Source: JAAYZQ01 sp034428935
GTDB taxonomy: Bacteria > Chloroflexota > Anaerolineae > JAAYZQ01
DNA length: 25,589 nucleotides
Assembly (NCBI GenBank): GCA_034428935.1
Contig: DAOUHB010000220.1
Span: 1-25,589 of the forward strand
Reading direction: 5' to 3'
The number at the start of each line of letters is the position of its first letter. The stretch's first letter is position 1. The notes below the pieces were generated by a model. The model saw only the letters and a list, made by a program, of their open reading frames with translations. It was not told the DNA's origin and made no database searches. Shown here piece after piece: positions 1 to 6,395 of this stretch. The translations under genes and the position numbers were made by a program.

Positions 1-733
1 CCTCCACCGGCTCCGCGTCGGTGTACCAGATGCCCCAGGCGTCGGCCAGGATCTCCCGGGGGTCGAAATCGTCGGGGATGCTGTAGGGCTCGTCCGTCAG
101 CTCGGCGCGCTGGATGCGCTCCAGCTTCAGGGTGCGCAGGGCGTCGGGCGGGCGCCGCCAGCCGATGACGTGCGTCGTCCGGCCCACGGCATACGGCTCG
201 ATGAGGTAGGGCGCGAAGCGATAGTCGAACACGCGCCCATCCTCCATCTTGTGCCACACGTGCGCCACCCGGCCGTCCGACCATGCCCGGGTCAGGGTTT
301 CGAGGACCGCCAGGTAGACGGGGTCGAAGCGCTGGGCCTGGTCCTCCATGACCTCGGCGGAGGACTTTAAATGGGCCGAGACCCGGGGGGCCAGTTTTTC
401 GAGGGCCAGACCCAGCTTGCGCAGAACGGCCGCGGCGTGCGGGTTCTGCTTGTCACTCCGGGTTGCCATGAGGCGGGCGGCCAGGTGCAGCGCCATGCTC
501 TCGTGCAGCGTCAGCCGCACGTTCATCAGGTAGTGGTCGCGGTCGATGGCCAGCCGCCCGTCCTCCATCTCGTGCACCGTAAAACGGCCGAGATCGGGCA
601 GGCAGCGGTGGACGGTCGACCGGTTCACGCCGATGCGCCGCGCAATCTCTGCCTGGGTCAATCCTTCCGGATAGGACAACAGCAGAGACTCGATCTGCAA
701 CAGCCGCTCGGCTTTCCCTATGGCGCGCTCCAT
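1..733 (-). CDS. WYL-domain HTH transcriptional regulator (3' end missing)
   Basis: Translating the minus strand from an ATG at 733 gives 244 residues that run off the left edge. A GAGGAGG ribosome site sits just upstream of that ATG. Residues 24-48 form a helix-turn-helix (GLTQAEIARRIGVNRSTVHR). Residues about 140-225 match the WYL ligand-sensing region (APYLIEPYAVGRTTHVIGW, then a TLKLERI strand). Known WYL regulators bind DNA through the HTH and sense ligands, often nucleotides or nucleic acid, through the WYL fold. They commonly control defence, DNA-damage or metabolic genes. The target here is unknown because the downstream neighbourhood is cut off. A small mobile element lies immediately upstream of its promoter, which may alter its expression. 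Family call is firm; role is not. Confidence 0.85.
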   Translation of the reverse strand, partial: MERAIGKAERLLQIESLLLSYPEGLTQAEIARRIGVNRSTVHRCLPDLGRFTVHEMEDGRLAIDRDHYLMNVRLTLHESMALHLAARLMATRSDKQNPHAAAVLRKLGLALEKLAPRVSAHLKSSAEVMEDQAQRFDPVYLAVLETLTRAWSDGRVAHVWHKMEDGRVFDYRFAPYLIEPYAVGRTTHVIGWRRPPDALRTLKLERIQRAELTDEPYSIPDDFDPREILADAWGIWYTDAEPVE

Positions 734-770
734 GGTCTCCTCCTCGTGCAACCTGGTTGTGACTGGGTCC

Positions 771-801
771 AGTATAACATGCCGCCGGCGTCAAAACGCA
801 A
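771..801 (-). promoter_or_regulatory. Promoter of the WYL regulator gene
   Basis: Read on the minus strand there is an extended -10 (TG-T-TATACT, box at 771-776) and a TTGCGT -35-like hexamer at 796-801 with 19-bp spacing. A TTGACG at 789-794 is too close to serve as the -35. Transcription would start about 30 nt before the ATG at 733. The left target duplication of the mobile element begins only 5 bp beyond the -35-like box. Confidence 0.5.
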
Positions 802-805
802 CATT

Positions 806-985
806 TTCGGAAAGTAACTGCTCAGGCATCCGCTGCGCCGCCGGTTGAAACCGGCGTCTGAGACCAGAAACGCGTTAAAACGCGTTCGGGGTCAGTGCGG
901 TGTGAACCCGTTTCAACGGATTTTCGGTATCAGCCAGGCGTTTCAACGCCTGGCTGGCAGGGCGGCTGAGCAGTAACTTCGGAAA
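806..985. mobile_element. 164-bp MITE with 8-bp target duplication, IS66-like ends
   Basis: Positions 814-825 (GTAACTGCTCAG) and 966-977 (CTGAGCAGTAAC) are inverted repeats matching at 11 of 12 positions. They are flanked exactly by the same 8 bp, TTCGGAAA, at 806-813 and 978-985. Inverted ends abutting a perfect direct repeat are the signature of transposition. The 164 bp between hold no gene but four palindromes. IS66-family transposons are known to start with GTAA and to duplicate 8 bp, so a non-autonomous element moved by an IS66-type transposase is the best reading. No transposase is in this window. Confidence 0.8.
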
Positions 986-1007
986 TTGCATTGAATCGGC
1001 CCGGCCC

Positions 1008-1211
1008 TCAATCCTTTCGGCCCCAGGGGAACAGGCGGCCCCGGCGATCCTGGCTCAACAGCAGTCCTTCTTCCTCCAGCGCTGGCAGGGCTCTCGTCAC
1101 CGACGAGCGGGGCAGGCCCATCTCCTGGGCCACGCGACCCGCCTTGATGCCCGGTTCCTTCTCCACGGTTTTCCAGATGGCTTCCAACCTCTGTCGATCT
1201 GCACGTCGCAT
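1008..1211 (-). CDS. Small winged helix-turn-helix DNA-binding protein (67 aa)
   Basis: The ATG at 1211 is preceded by a good GGAGGTG ribosome site. The 67-residue product is essentially one winged helix: an N-terminal helix (RLEAIWKTVEKEPG), a scaffold/recognition helix pair (KAGRVAQEMGLPRSSVTRAL), then a wing (EEEGLLLSQDRRGRLFP). This resembles the MarR/Lrp-like wHTH core without any ligand or dimerisation domain. The open frame continues upstream to about 1363, but that part looks non-coding and has a weaker start. It lies alone between a MITE and a long untranslated stretch. It may be a small repressor or a nucleoid or defence accessory; its target is unknown. Confidence 0.75.
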   Translation of the reverse strand: MRRADRQRLEAIWKTVEKEPGIKAGRVAQEMGLPRSSVTRALPALEEEGLLLSQDRRGRLFPWGRKD

Positions 1212-1548
1212 CTTGCACCTCCGTTCCTGGTTTGCTCCAGGATACGGGGTGCGTGTTGCGGGTAACGCAACGACGTGGCGTTCATAGACGAATTGCCTTC
1301 CGATGTTGGGCAGCCGTCCAGGGCACCTCGGAGGCAAAGCTACGGCCCTGGTGGCGCCTGCCCCATCCATCACACTTCTCCCACGCGTGCGCCCGCACCG
1401 CAAAACCACGGTGCCACGCCTACGCCCCGGGAGCCCAAGAGAAACAGCACGGCAGCGATCCACTGCCTGGAAATCGCCGGCCGCGCGGCCGGTCAGGTGG
1501 CTCGTTCGGAAGTTTGGGCCCGGGCGGCTCGCCCCGGAACCCGGAACC

Positions 1549-1577
1549 ATTATAGCACGCTTCGCGCTTGCCGGCAA
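1549..1577 (-). promoter_or_regulatory. Strong minus-strand promoter (TTGCCG-17-TATAAT)
   Basis: On the minus strand the -35 TTGCCG (1572-1577) is 17 bp from a perfect TATAAT (1549-1554) preceded by TGC, an extended -10. The first gene in this direction is the winged-helix gene, about 330 nt downstream. The transcript therefore has either a very long leader or an independent small RNA before that gene. Confidence 0.65.
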
Positions 1578-1605
1578 ACGGGCGGCCGCGCCGATGGAGG
1601 GCTCC

Positions 1606-1638
1606 GGTGCGTTGCACGTGCCGTTCGTGCGACGCACC
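1606..1638. repeat. 33-bp dispersed hairpin repeat, inverted copy
   Basis: This 33-bp sequence is the exact reverse complement of the core of the first tandem unit at 25222-25268. It folds into a 13-bp stem (GGTGCGTTGCACG outward arm) with a single C/A mismatch and a 7-nt loop. It sits in gene-free DNA. Confidence 0.85.
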
Positions 1639-1782
1639 GGATGCACAGCCCACCTTGGCTTGAGTCTGGTACCCCCCGCCCATAGCCCATGACCAACGCA
1701 ACCTTCCAACCATCACGGCCAGCCCCGCGCGCCCCTCGCGCCAAAATTGCAAGGAAACCACAAGGTTCTCGGCCCGCTTTTG

Positions 1783-1791
1783 TGCTATAAT
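1783..1791 (+). promoter_or_regulatory. Extended -10 promoter upstream of the lipoprotein gene
   Basis: TGC-TATAAT gives a perfect -10 (1786-1791) with extended TGn. No good -35 is present at 17 bp, as expected for an extended -10 promoter. Transcription from here would give a leader of about 150 nt before the ATG at 1949. Confidence 0.6.
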
Positions 1792-1948
1792 ACCGGGCAG
1801 CGGGCCTCTGCGCGCTGCGGCGGCCGGCTTCCCTGGAGCACTGATGGCACAGAGGTGTGTTCACATAATGACCGGGCCAACGTACGCTCACCGCCGCATT
1901 CCCCGGAGCGCCGGGCATTGCCGTCCGGCCGGTTGGTGAGGTGCAGCG

Positions 1949-2374
1949 ATGGTACATCAAGGGGCAGTTCGATCCGTCCTGGCGACGATCATGATCGTCG
2001 TCGGGCTGTTCCAGGCCTGCGGCGGCCGGCCCGAGGGCGAGGCGGGCACCATCCGCGGCCGGCTGTGCTACCCGTCGGAGTACATCCCGGCCATGACCGT
2101 CTATGCCCGGGACGTGAACACGGGCGACACCGTCACCGTGGAGGTGCCGGAGAACACGGCACAGTACGAGCTGGCGGTGCCCGGCGAGGCCACCTACCAC
2201 GTCTTTGCCTGGACGGTGGACGGGCTGGGCGGCAGCTACTCGCGCTTTGTCACCTGTGGCCTGAACGTCGAATGCACCGACCACAGCCTCATCCCCGTGG
2301 CCGTCGGCGCCGGCCAGGCGGTCGGCGGCGTCGACGTCTGCGACTTTTACGGCGGTCCCGTCCCCGAGCCATGA
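1949..2374 (+). CDS. Small secreted lipoprotein with a beta-sandwich-like domain
   Basis: The 141-aa product starts at an ATG with a GAGGTG site. Residues 8-23 are a hydrophobic signal segment ending in LFQAC, so Cys24 is the probable lipidated residue. The lipobox is imperfect: Phe at -3 and Gln at -2. Residues 35-135 (TIRGRL...MTVYARDV..GDTVTVEVPENTAQYELAVPGEATYHVFAW) look like an Ig-like or carboxypeptidase-regulatory-like sandwich. Four more cysteines (40, 103, 109, 131) could form disulfides outside the membrane. No enzymatic motif is visible, so a structural or binding role at the cell surface is the most that can be said. It is a single-gene unit with its own promoter and terminator. 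Confidence 0.75.
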   Translation: MVHQGAVRSVLATIMIVVGLFQACGGRPEGEAGTIRGRLCYPSEYIPAMTVYARDVNTGDTVTVEVPENTAQYELAVPGEATYHVFAWTVDGLGGSYSRFVTCGLNVECTDHSLIPVAVGAGQAVGGVDVCDFYGGPVPEP

Positions 2375-2435
2375 CCGACGCAGACCGAACCCCGGGACGA
2401 CGCACAACCGAGGCGGTAAACCCAAGCCCTGCCAT

Positions 2436-2480
2436 AGGGTCCGGCCGTGGCGCACGCGCTCGCCACGGCCGGGTCCTTTT
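2436..2480 (+). terminator. Rho-independent terminator of the lipoprotein gene
   Basis: A 12-bp perfect stem (CCGGCCGTGGCG at 2441-2452 with 2461-2472) closes an 8-nt loop. It extends by two G-U and three Watson-Crick pairs to 2436/2477 and ends in TTTT (2477-2480). It lies 61 bp after the stop codon. Confidence 0.85.
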
Positions 2481-2889
2481 CATGGCGTCCCGTCCCACCG
2501 GTGATCCTCACGGGGCCTGGGGCAAGGGCGAGTTCGTCTCGCCTGCCCCGGCGCCGGTGAGCCTCGACACCCTCCACCCCGCGGTGGGCATGCCCATCGA
2601 CCCACCGCACACCACGCCCGCTCTGTCGTCGAGGCGATCCCCGGCCGCCGGTTGCCCCGTGTGGAAGTGCTTGCCTCTGCCCTCCCCCTAATGCTCCCCT
2701 TGATGACTAGGCATGGACGGGGGGAGGGCAGGCAGGCACGCAAGAGCGGCCCCGGGGCTCGCGAGTCCGACTGGGCCCTTTCGCTCGGTCCGGACCGACA
2801 GATCCGGACCTTTTCCCGCCGGATCCGGCGGGAGCGATAGGTGCGTATGGCTGCCATACCGAGAATCGCTGAACCGGCCCGCCGAATCC
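2481..2889. other. Gene-free stretch with several palindromes
   Basis: No coding region is supported here. Structured sequences include an interrupted stem (GGGGCA-AG-GGCGAG at 2519-2532 pairing with 2538-2549, loop TTCGT), a perfect 12-bp palindrome CGGTCCGGACCG at 2786-2797, and a perfect 18-bp palindrome CCCGCCGGATCCGGCGGG at 2815-2832. None has a T-tract placed like a terminator. Confidence 0.55.
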
Positions 2890-2918
2890 TTGCAAAACGC
2901 CCCGTGCTGTGCTATCAT
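2890..2918 (+). promoter_or_regulatory. Promoter of the zinc-ribbon gene (TTGCAA-17-TATCAT)
   Basis: TTGCAA (2890-2895) and TATCAT (2913-2918, preceded by TGC) are separated by exactly 17 bp. Transcription should start near 2925, downstream of an in-frame ATG at 2909. That rules the ATG out and supports the GTG at 2945 as the start of the gene. Confidence 0.75.
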
Positions 2919-2944
2919 TGGACCCCCAGACCAGGGAGGGACGC

Positions 2945-3493
2945 GTGAAACTGACGGCCTTCGAGTGCCCCAACTGTGGCGCCAACGAGATGATCACGGG
3001 CCAGGACGAGCGGCTGTACTGCCTCTACTGCGGCAGCTCGTTCGGAGATGTCCAGCGCCTTTGCCTGGAATGCGGGCACTATAACGAGGCGGGCGCCCGC
3101 CACTGCGCGCAGTGCAGCGCTCCGCTGATCCGCGACTGCCCGGCCTGTGGCGCCGACAACTGGGTGCAGGCCGAGCACTGCGTCGAGTGCGGTCGCAACC
3201 TCGACGTGATCGGGAACATGGCCCGGCGCTTGCAGCAGACCACGCAGGAGCGGCTGGCCCAACGCCAGATGGGCATGGCCGCCCTCAAGGAGCGGGAGGA
3301 ACTGGCCTCGCAGGAGCGCATGGCCGTCTTTCTGGAGATGGAGCGCGAGCGGCAGGAGGCGCTGGCCCGGGCCGCGGCCCTGCAAGCGCAGCGCGACCGC
3401 CAACTGCTCATCCTCATCGGCGTGGGCCTGGTCGCCGTCGTCCTCGTGCTCATCGCCGCCTATCTGATCGGCATGGCCATGCGGGGCGGCTAG
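2945..3493 (+). CDS. Triple zinc-ribbon protein with C-terminal membrane anchor
   Basis: The GTG start at 2945 follows a GGGAGGG site and is downstream of the mapped promoter, giving 182 residues. Three CxxC...CxxC zinc ribbons follow one another: Cys8/11/26/29, Cys40/43/54/57 and Cys65/68/79/82. Residues 90-153 are charged, Gln/Glu/Arg-rich and likely a coiled coil. Residues 154-178 (LLILIGVGLVAVVLVLIAAYLIG) form one transmembrane helix at the very C-terminus, so the ribbons probably face the cytoplasm. Such zinc-ribbon, tail-anchored proteins are common in Chloroflexota and other bacteria. They usually act as adaptors binding protein or nucleic acid; the partner here is unknown. The next two genes run in the same direction. 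Confidence 0.85.
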   Translation: MKLTAFECPNCGANEMITGQDERLYCLYCGSSFGDVQRLCLECGHYNEAGARHCAQCSAPLIRDCPACGADNWVQAEHCVECGRNLDVIGNMARRLQQTTQERLAQRQMGMAALKEREELASQERMAVFLEMERERQEALARAAALQAQRDRQLLILIGVGLVAVVLVLIAAYLIGMAMRGG

Positions 3494-3653
3494 GCCGCGA
3501 CCCGTTCTCATGCGCGCACCACCCCCGCCCACGCGGCATGCAGGCTGGCCGCGGGCGAGGTTTGGCCCTTGCGAGCACCCTTCGAGCCGAGCCGTTCCGG
3601 GTGTGGGGCTCCGCAAAGTGGCACGTCACCACGGCGAAAGGAGACACAGGATC

Positions 3654-5039
3654 ATGGAATCGGATGGCAACGACCGGGAGGCGCCGCAGGACGAGCTATC
3701 GGCGGCCGAACAGGTCGCCAGGATCATCGAGTCGGCGGCCAGGCTCGGCGTGGAGGTGGACGAGGCGGCGGCGAGCCAATGGCTGGCGGCCGTGGCGGCC
3801 AGCCACGCCGCCGGTGGCGATTTCACCGTGGACGTCCAGGCGGGCGTCTACGGCCACCGCATCACGCTCCTGGACTTTGACCCGGAGGTGCTGGCGCGCT
3901 ATCGCCGCATCGCCGACATCGTGGAGATCCCCGACCGGCCCGGGGTGCAGACGGCCATCTCGCTCTCGGGCAGCGCCGCCCAGTCGAGGGTGCAGCTCTT
4001 TCCCGGCGACGCCGACTTTTTCGAGCGGGTGAACCTCCAGGCCGCCACCCGCGAGGAGGCCTGCGCCCTCCTGGGCGACGTCCTCCGCGACAAGTGCCTG
4101 GCGGACCTCAAGGGCCCCGACTATGAGCTGGTGGAGGTCAAGTGGGGCACCTGGCTCCAGGACGTCGTCCGCGCCGGCGAGCCGATCCGCGCCGGCAAGC
4201 CCATCTCGTGGAATGCCGCCGAGGCGGCCGCGGGCGCGTTCGACGTGCAGACCCCGGAGGGCGAGGCCCTGCACGTCACCTGGGAGTACGGCTGCCAGGA
4301 TCCGGGCTGGTGCAAGCTCGATTGGGTCATCGTCGAGCCGGAGGCGGGGCGGATCGTGCACGCCAGCAACATGCTCGACGCCACGTGGGAGTCGCCAACG
4401 GGCGAGATCGTGCCCCTGGACGGCTACCTGGACCCCTACTTCCAGGAGGTCTATCTCGACGCCGAGTCGATCCCGCTCTTTACCCGCCTGGTGAAACACC
4501 TGTCGGCCAACGCCCTGCAGGATTACGTGGGCCAACTGGAGCGCGAGGTGGCCAAGTACTGCCATTGCGACCCGCGCAACTATGGCAAGGTGGCCAAGCG
4601 CCTGTACAACATCTTTCGCCTGACCGGCCGCTGGGCCGAGGCGGCCTTTGTCCGCGAGCTGTTCGACGAGCCGGCGGCCCTCCTCTACCAGGTGGCGGCC
4701 CTCCTCGACACGCTGGACGAGGCCATCGCCCACGGCGGGGTGCTGGCCGGCGACGACGCCCTGGTGGACCAGGTGGACAACCTGGTGCGCACCGTCGTCC
4801 GCGTCTGCGAGGGGCCCGAGGAGGTGGACCTGGTCGACGCCCTGCTCAAGCTGCGCGACGACCTGACGGGCCGCCGCGCCCTGGGCGACGAGCGCCAGGC
4901 CCTGCTGCGCCGCTCGTACAAGCGCGTGGGCGAGCTGGTCAACCACTACTTCCAGGAGCGGCTCTTCTTGCTGCCCGAGATCGTGGAATACGTCGAGGAA
5001 CTGGCGCCCGCCGAACAGCAGGCGAGCGCCCCCTGCTGA
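3654..5039 (+). CDS. Unrecognised 461-aa protein with a nucleotidyltransferase-fold motif
   Basis: The ATG at 3654 has an AAAGGAGA site; the frame stays open upstream, but without a comparable start. I do not recognise a named family. Residues 104-122 read LSGSAAQ..., then LFPGDADFF: Gly106-Ser107, eleven residues, then Asp119-Ala-Asp121. This fits the polymerase-beta/NTase superfamily pattern hG(G/S)x(9-13)Dh(D/E)h. A third acidic residue on a following strand could be Glu161 (YELVEVKWG) or Asp223 (KLDWVIVE). Residues 275-455 are mainly helical. There is no signal peptide or membrane segment, so it is cytosolic. It sits 160 bp after the zinc-ribbon gene and 28 bp before the lipase-like gene, probably in one transcript. 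The NTase reading is inference from one motif; coding status is certain. Confidence 0.8.
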   Translation: MESDGNDREAPQDELSAAEQVARIIESAARLGVEVDEAAASQWLAAVAASHAAGGDFTVDVQAGVYGHRITLLDFDPEVLARYRRIADIVEIPDRPGVQTAISLSGSAAQSRVQLFPGDADFFERVNLQAATREEACALLGDVLRDKCLADLKGPDYELVEVKWGTWLQDVVRAGEPIRAGKPISWNAAEAAAGAFDVQTPEGEALHVTWEYGCQDPGWCKLDWVIVEPEAGRIVHASNMLDATWESPTGEIVPLDGYLDPYFQEVYLDAESIPLFTRLVKHLSANALQDYVGQLEREVAKYCHCDPRNYGKVAKRLYNIFRLTGRWAEAAFVRELFDEPAALLYQVAALLDTLDEAIAHGGVLAGDDALVDQVDNLVRTVVRVCEGPEEVDLVDALLKLRDDLTGRRALGDERQALLRRSYKRVGELVNHYFQERLFLLPEIVEYVEELAPAEQQASAPC

Positions 5040-5067
5040 CCCTATTGCCGACGGAGGAGAATGGAGC

Positions 5068-6249
5068 ATGGCTGCCAATCTGGCACGACTTCAGAAACTG
5101 GTGCGCGATCTGCACGTGGGGGCGGCCGCCGGCGCGGCCCCGGGCAAGCCCCTCGTCGTGCTCTTGCACGGCCTGGGGGGCGACCGCAACGACTGGATGA
5201 ACCCCTTCCAGGAGCGGAACTGGCCCTACGACCACAGCCGGGACCCGGGCGAGATGGACCTGGGGGTGCACGACAAGCCGCCCTTGCCCGGCCTGCCGGG
5301 CATCGACACCAAGTACTTTTTGTCGCCCCGGCTGGCGAGCAACAGCCGCGGCGTCGAGGGCAGCGACGACCGGAGCTGGTGGCACGCCCTGCAGCGCGCC
5401 GGCTTTCCCGTGGTCACCTACTCGCAGGTGCCCGACCTCATGGTGCCCTTTGCCAGGGGGCCCATCGCCCAGTTCAAGCAGTTCATGGAGCTCTTGCAGC
5501 ACGACGTCCTGTCGCAGCCCGAGCACAAGGGGCGCAAGGCGGTCATCCTGGGCCACAGCCGGGGCGGCCTCATCGGCCGGGCCTACCTGGGCGATGCCGA
5601 GGTCAAGGCCGACAACGGGGGCCGCTTCCCGGCCGTGGCGGGCCTCATCACCCTCTCGTCGCCCCACCAGGGCAGCCACATGGCCCTCATGGACGACAAG
5701 GTCATCAACTTCTTGAACACGGTGCAAAAGGTGGTGCCCAAGCTGCCCAACGACGCCGGCAACCAGGTCATCAACACCCTCAAGGCCAAGATCGACGCCT
5801 ACGTGGGCGCCCACGGCGACGAGATCGAGCCCGACAGCCCGCTGTTCCGCTCCCTCCAGGCCCAGGAGCCCATCCGGGCCGGGGTGCGCTGCATCTCGGT
5901 GGGCGGCACGTCGCCGCGCCTCTTCCGCCTCTACCTGTGGACCTTTAGCGGCGACAGCATGCTGCCCAAGAAGGGCAGCAGCGGCAAGCTGCAGTTCCAC
6001 TGGCGGGCCAAGCCCGTGGAGGCCAAGGGCGCCTCGCCCATCCCCGACGGGCTGCCCCTGAAGCTGCTCAAGCTCGACGTGGACGAGATCCTGCCCGGCC
6101 GCGGCGATGGCCTCACGGCCAACAGCCGCTGCCACTTCCCGTCGACCTTCAAGGTGGACGAGCACATCTCGGTCGGGCTGAGCCACGCCGAGGAGCTGTG
6201 GGATCAGAAGCTCCAGGCGGCCATCATCCAGCGCCTGGCCACCTTCTAG
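5068..6249 (+). CDS. Alpha/beta hydrolase, lipase-like (PGAP1/triacylglycerol lipase type)
   Basis: The ATG at 5068 follows a GGAGGAGA site, 28 bp after the upstream stop. The 393-aa product has the oxyanion-loop motif VVLLHGLGG (His34-Gly35) and the nucleophile elbow GHSRGG with Ser164. Likely completing residues are Asp347 (GRGDGLT) and His372 (GLSHAEEL). These fit a Ser-Asp-His hydrolase acting on esters, with architecture closest to large lipases or PGAP1-like enzymes. There is no signal peptide, so the substrate would be intracellular unless export is non-classical. A charged, Lys-rich stretch (298-320) may be a lid or surface loop. The gene converges on the large minus-strand gene ending at 6396; the space between holds palindromic repeats. 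Confidence 0.85.
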   Translation: MAANLARLQKLVRDLHVGAAAGAAPGKPLVVLLHGLGGDRNDWMNPFQERNWPYDHSRDPGEMDLGVHDKPPLPGLPGIDTKYFLSPRLASNSRGVEGSDDRSWWHALQRAGFPVVTYSQVPDLMVPFARGPIAQFKQFMELLQHDVLSQPEHKGRKAVILGHSRGGLIGRAYLGDAEVKADNGGRFPAVAGLITLSSPHQGSHMALMDDKVINFLNTVQKVVPKLPNDAGNQVINTLKAKIDAYVGAHGDEIEPDSPLFRSLQAQEPIRAGVRCISVGGTSPRLFRLYLWTFSGDSMLPKKGSSGKLQFHWRAKPVEAKGASPIPDGLPLKLLKLDVDEILPGRGDGLTANSRCHFPSTFKVDEHISVGLSHAEELWDQKLQAAIIQRLATF

Positions 6250-6280
6250 CGGCCTGCCGGAGAAGAGAACGATTCTCGCT

Positions 6281-6370
6281 CGTAGTAACGGCTTCAGTCG
6301 TTGTTGGACGGCTAAAGCCGTTACTACGAACCCTCTCCGGCTTGTAGTAACGGCTTCAGCCGTTGTTGGA
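6281..6370. repeat. Direct and inverted GTAGTAACGGCTT repeat cluster
   Basis: A 27-bp sequence at 6282-6308 recurs at 6344-6370 with one mismatch (62-bp offset). Between them, 6315-6328 is a perfect 14-bp inverted copy of 6281-6294 (CGTAGTAACGGCTT), so 6281-6328 can form a hairpin with a 20-nt loop. The cluster fills the gap between two convergent genes and could act as a two-way transcription barrier, though it has no T-tract. Confidence 0.85.
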
Positions 6371-6395
6371 AAGTCGTGCCCCGCCTGGCCCCACC

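Larger units (their letters stand above)
1212..1948. other. Gene-poor stretch with two opposed promoters and one hairpin repeat
   Basis: I see no convincing protein-coding gene in these 737 bases; the open frames have mixed, Arg/Pro-rich translations typical of GC-rich non-coding DNA. The stretch contains a minus-strand promoter at 1549-1577, the 33-bp dispersed hairpin at 1606-1638, and a plus-strand extended -10 at 1783-1791. A perfect CCGGCCGCGCGGCCGG palindrome lies near 1480-1495. Confidence 0.6.

Noticed and set aside
839..956. CRISPR repeats, because GTTGAAAC resembles the 3' end of many CRISPR repeats
   Set aside because: The hairpin arms differ, spacing is irregular, and the whole block lies within a transposon-like unit with a target duplication.
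2909..2944. An upstream ATG for the zinc-ribbon gene
   Set aside because: It overlaps the promoter -10 and lies before the predicted transcription start; the GTG at 2945 has a good ribosome site.
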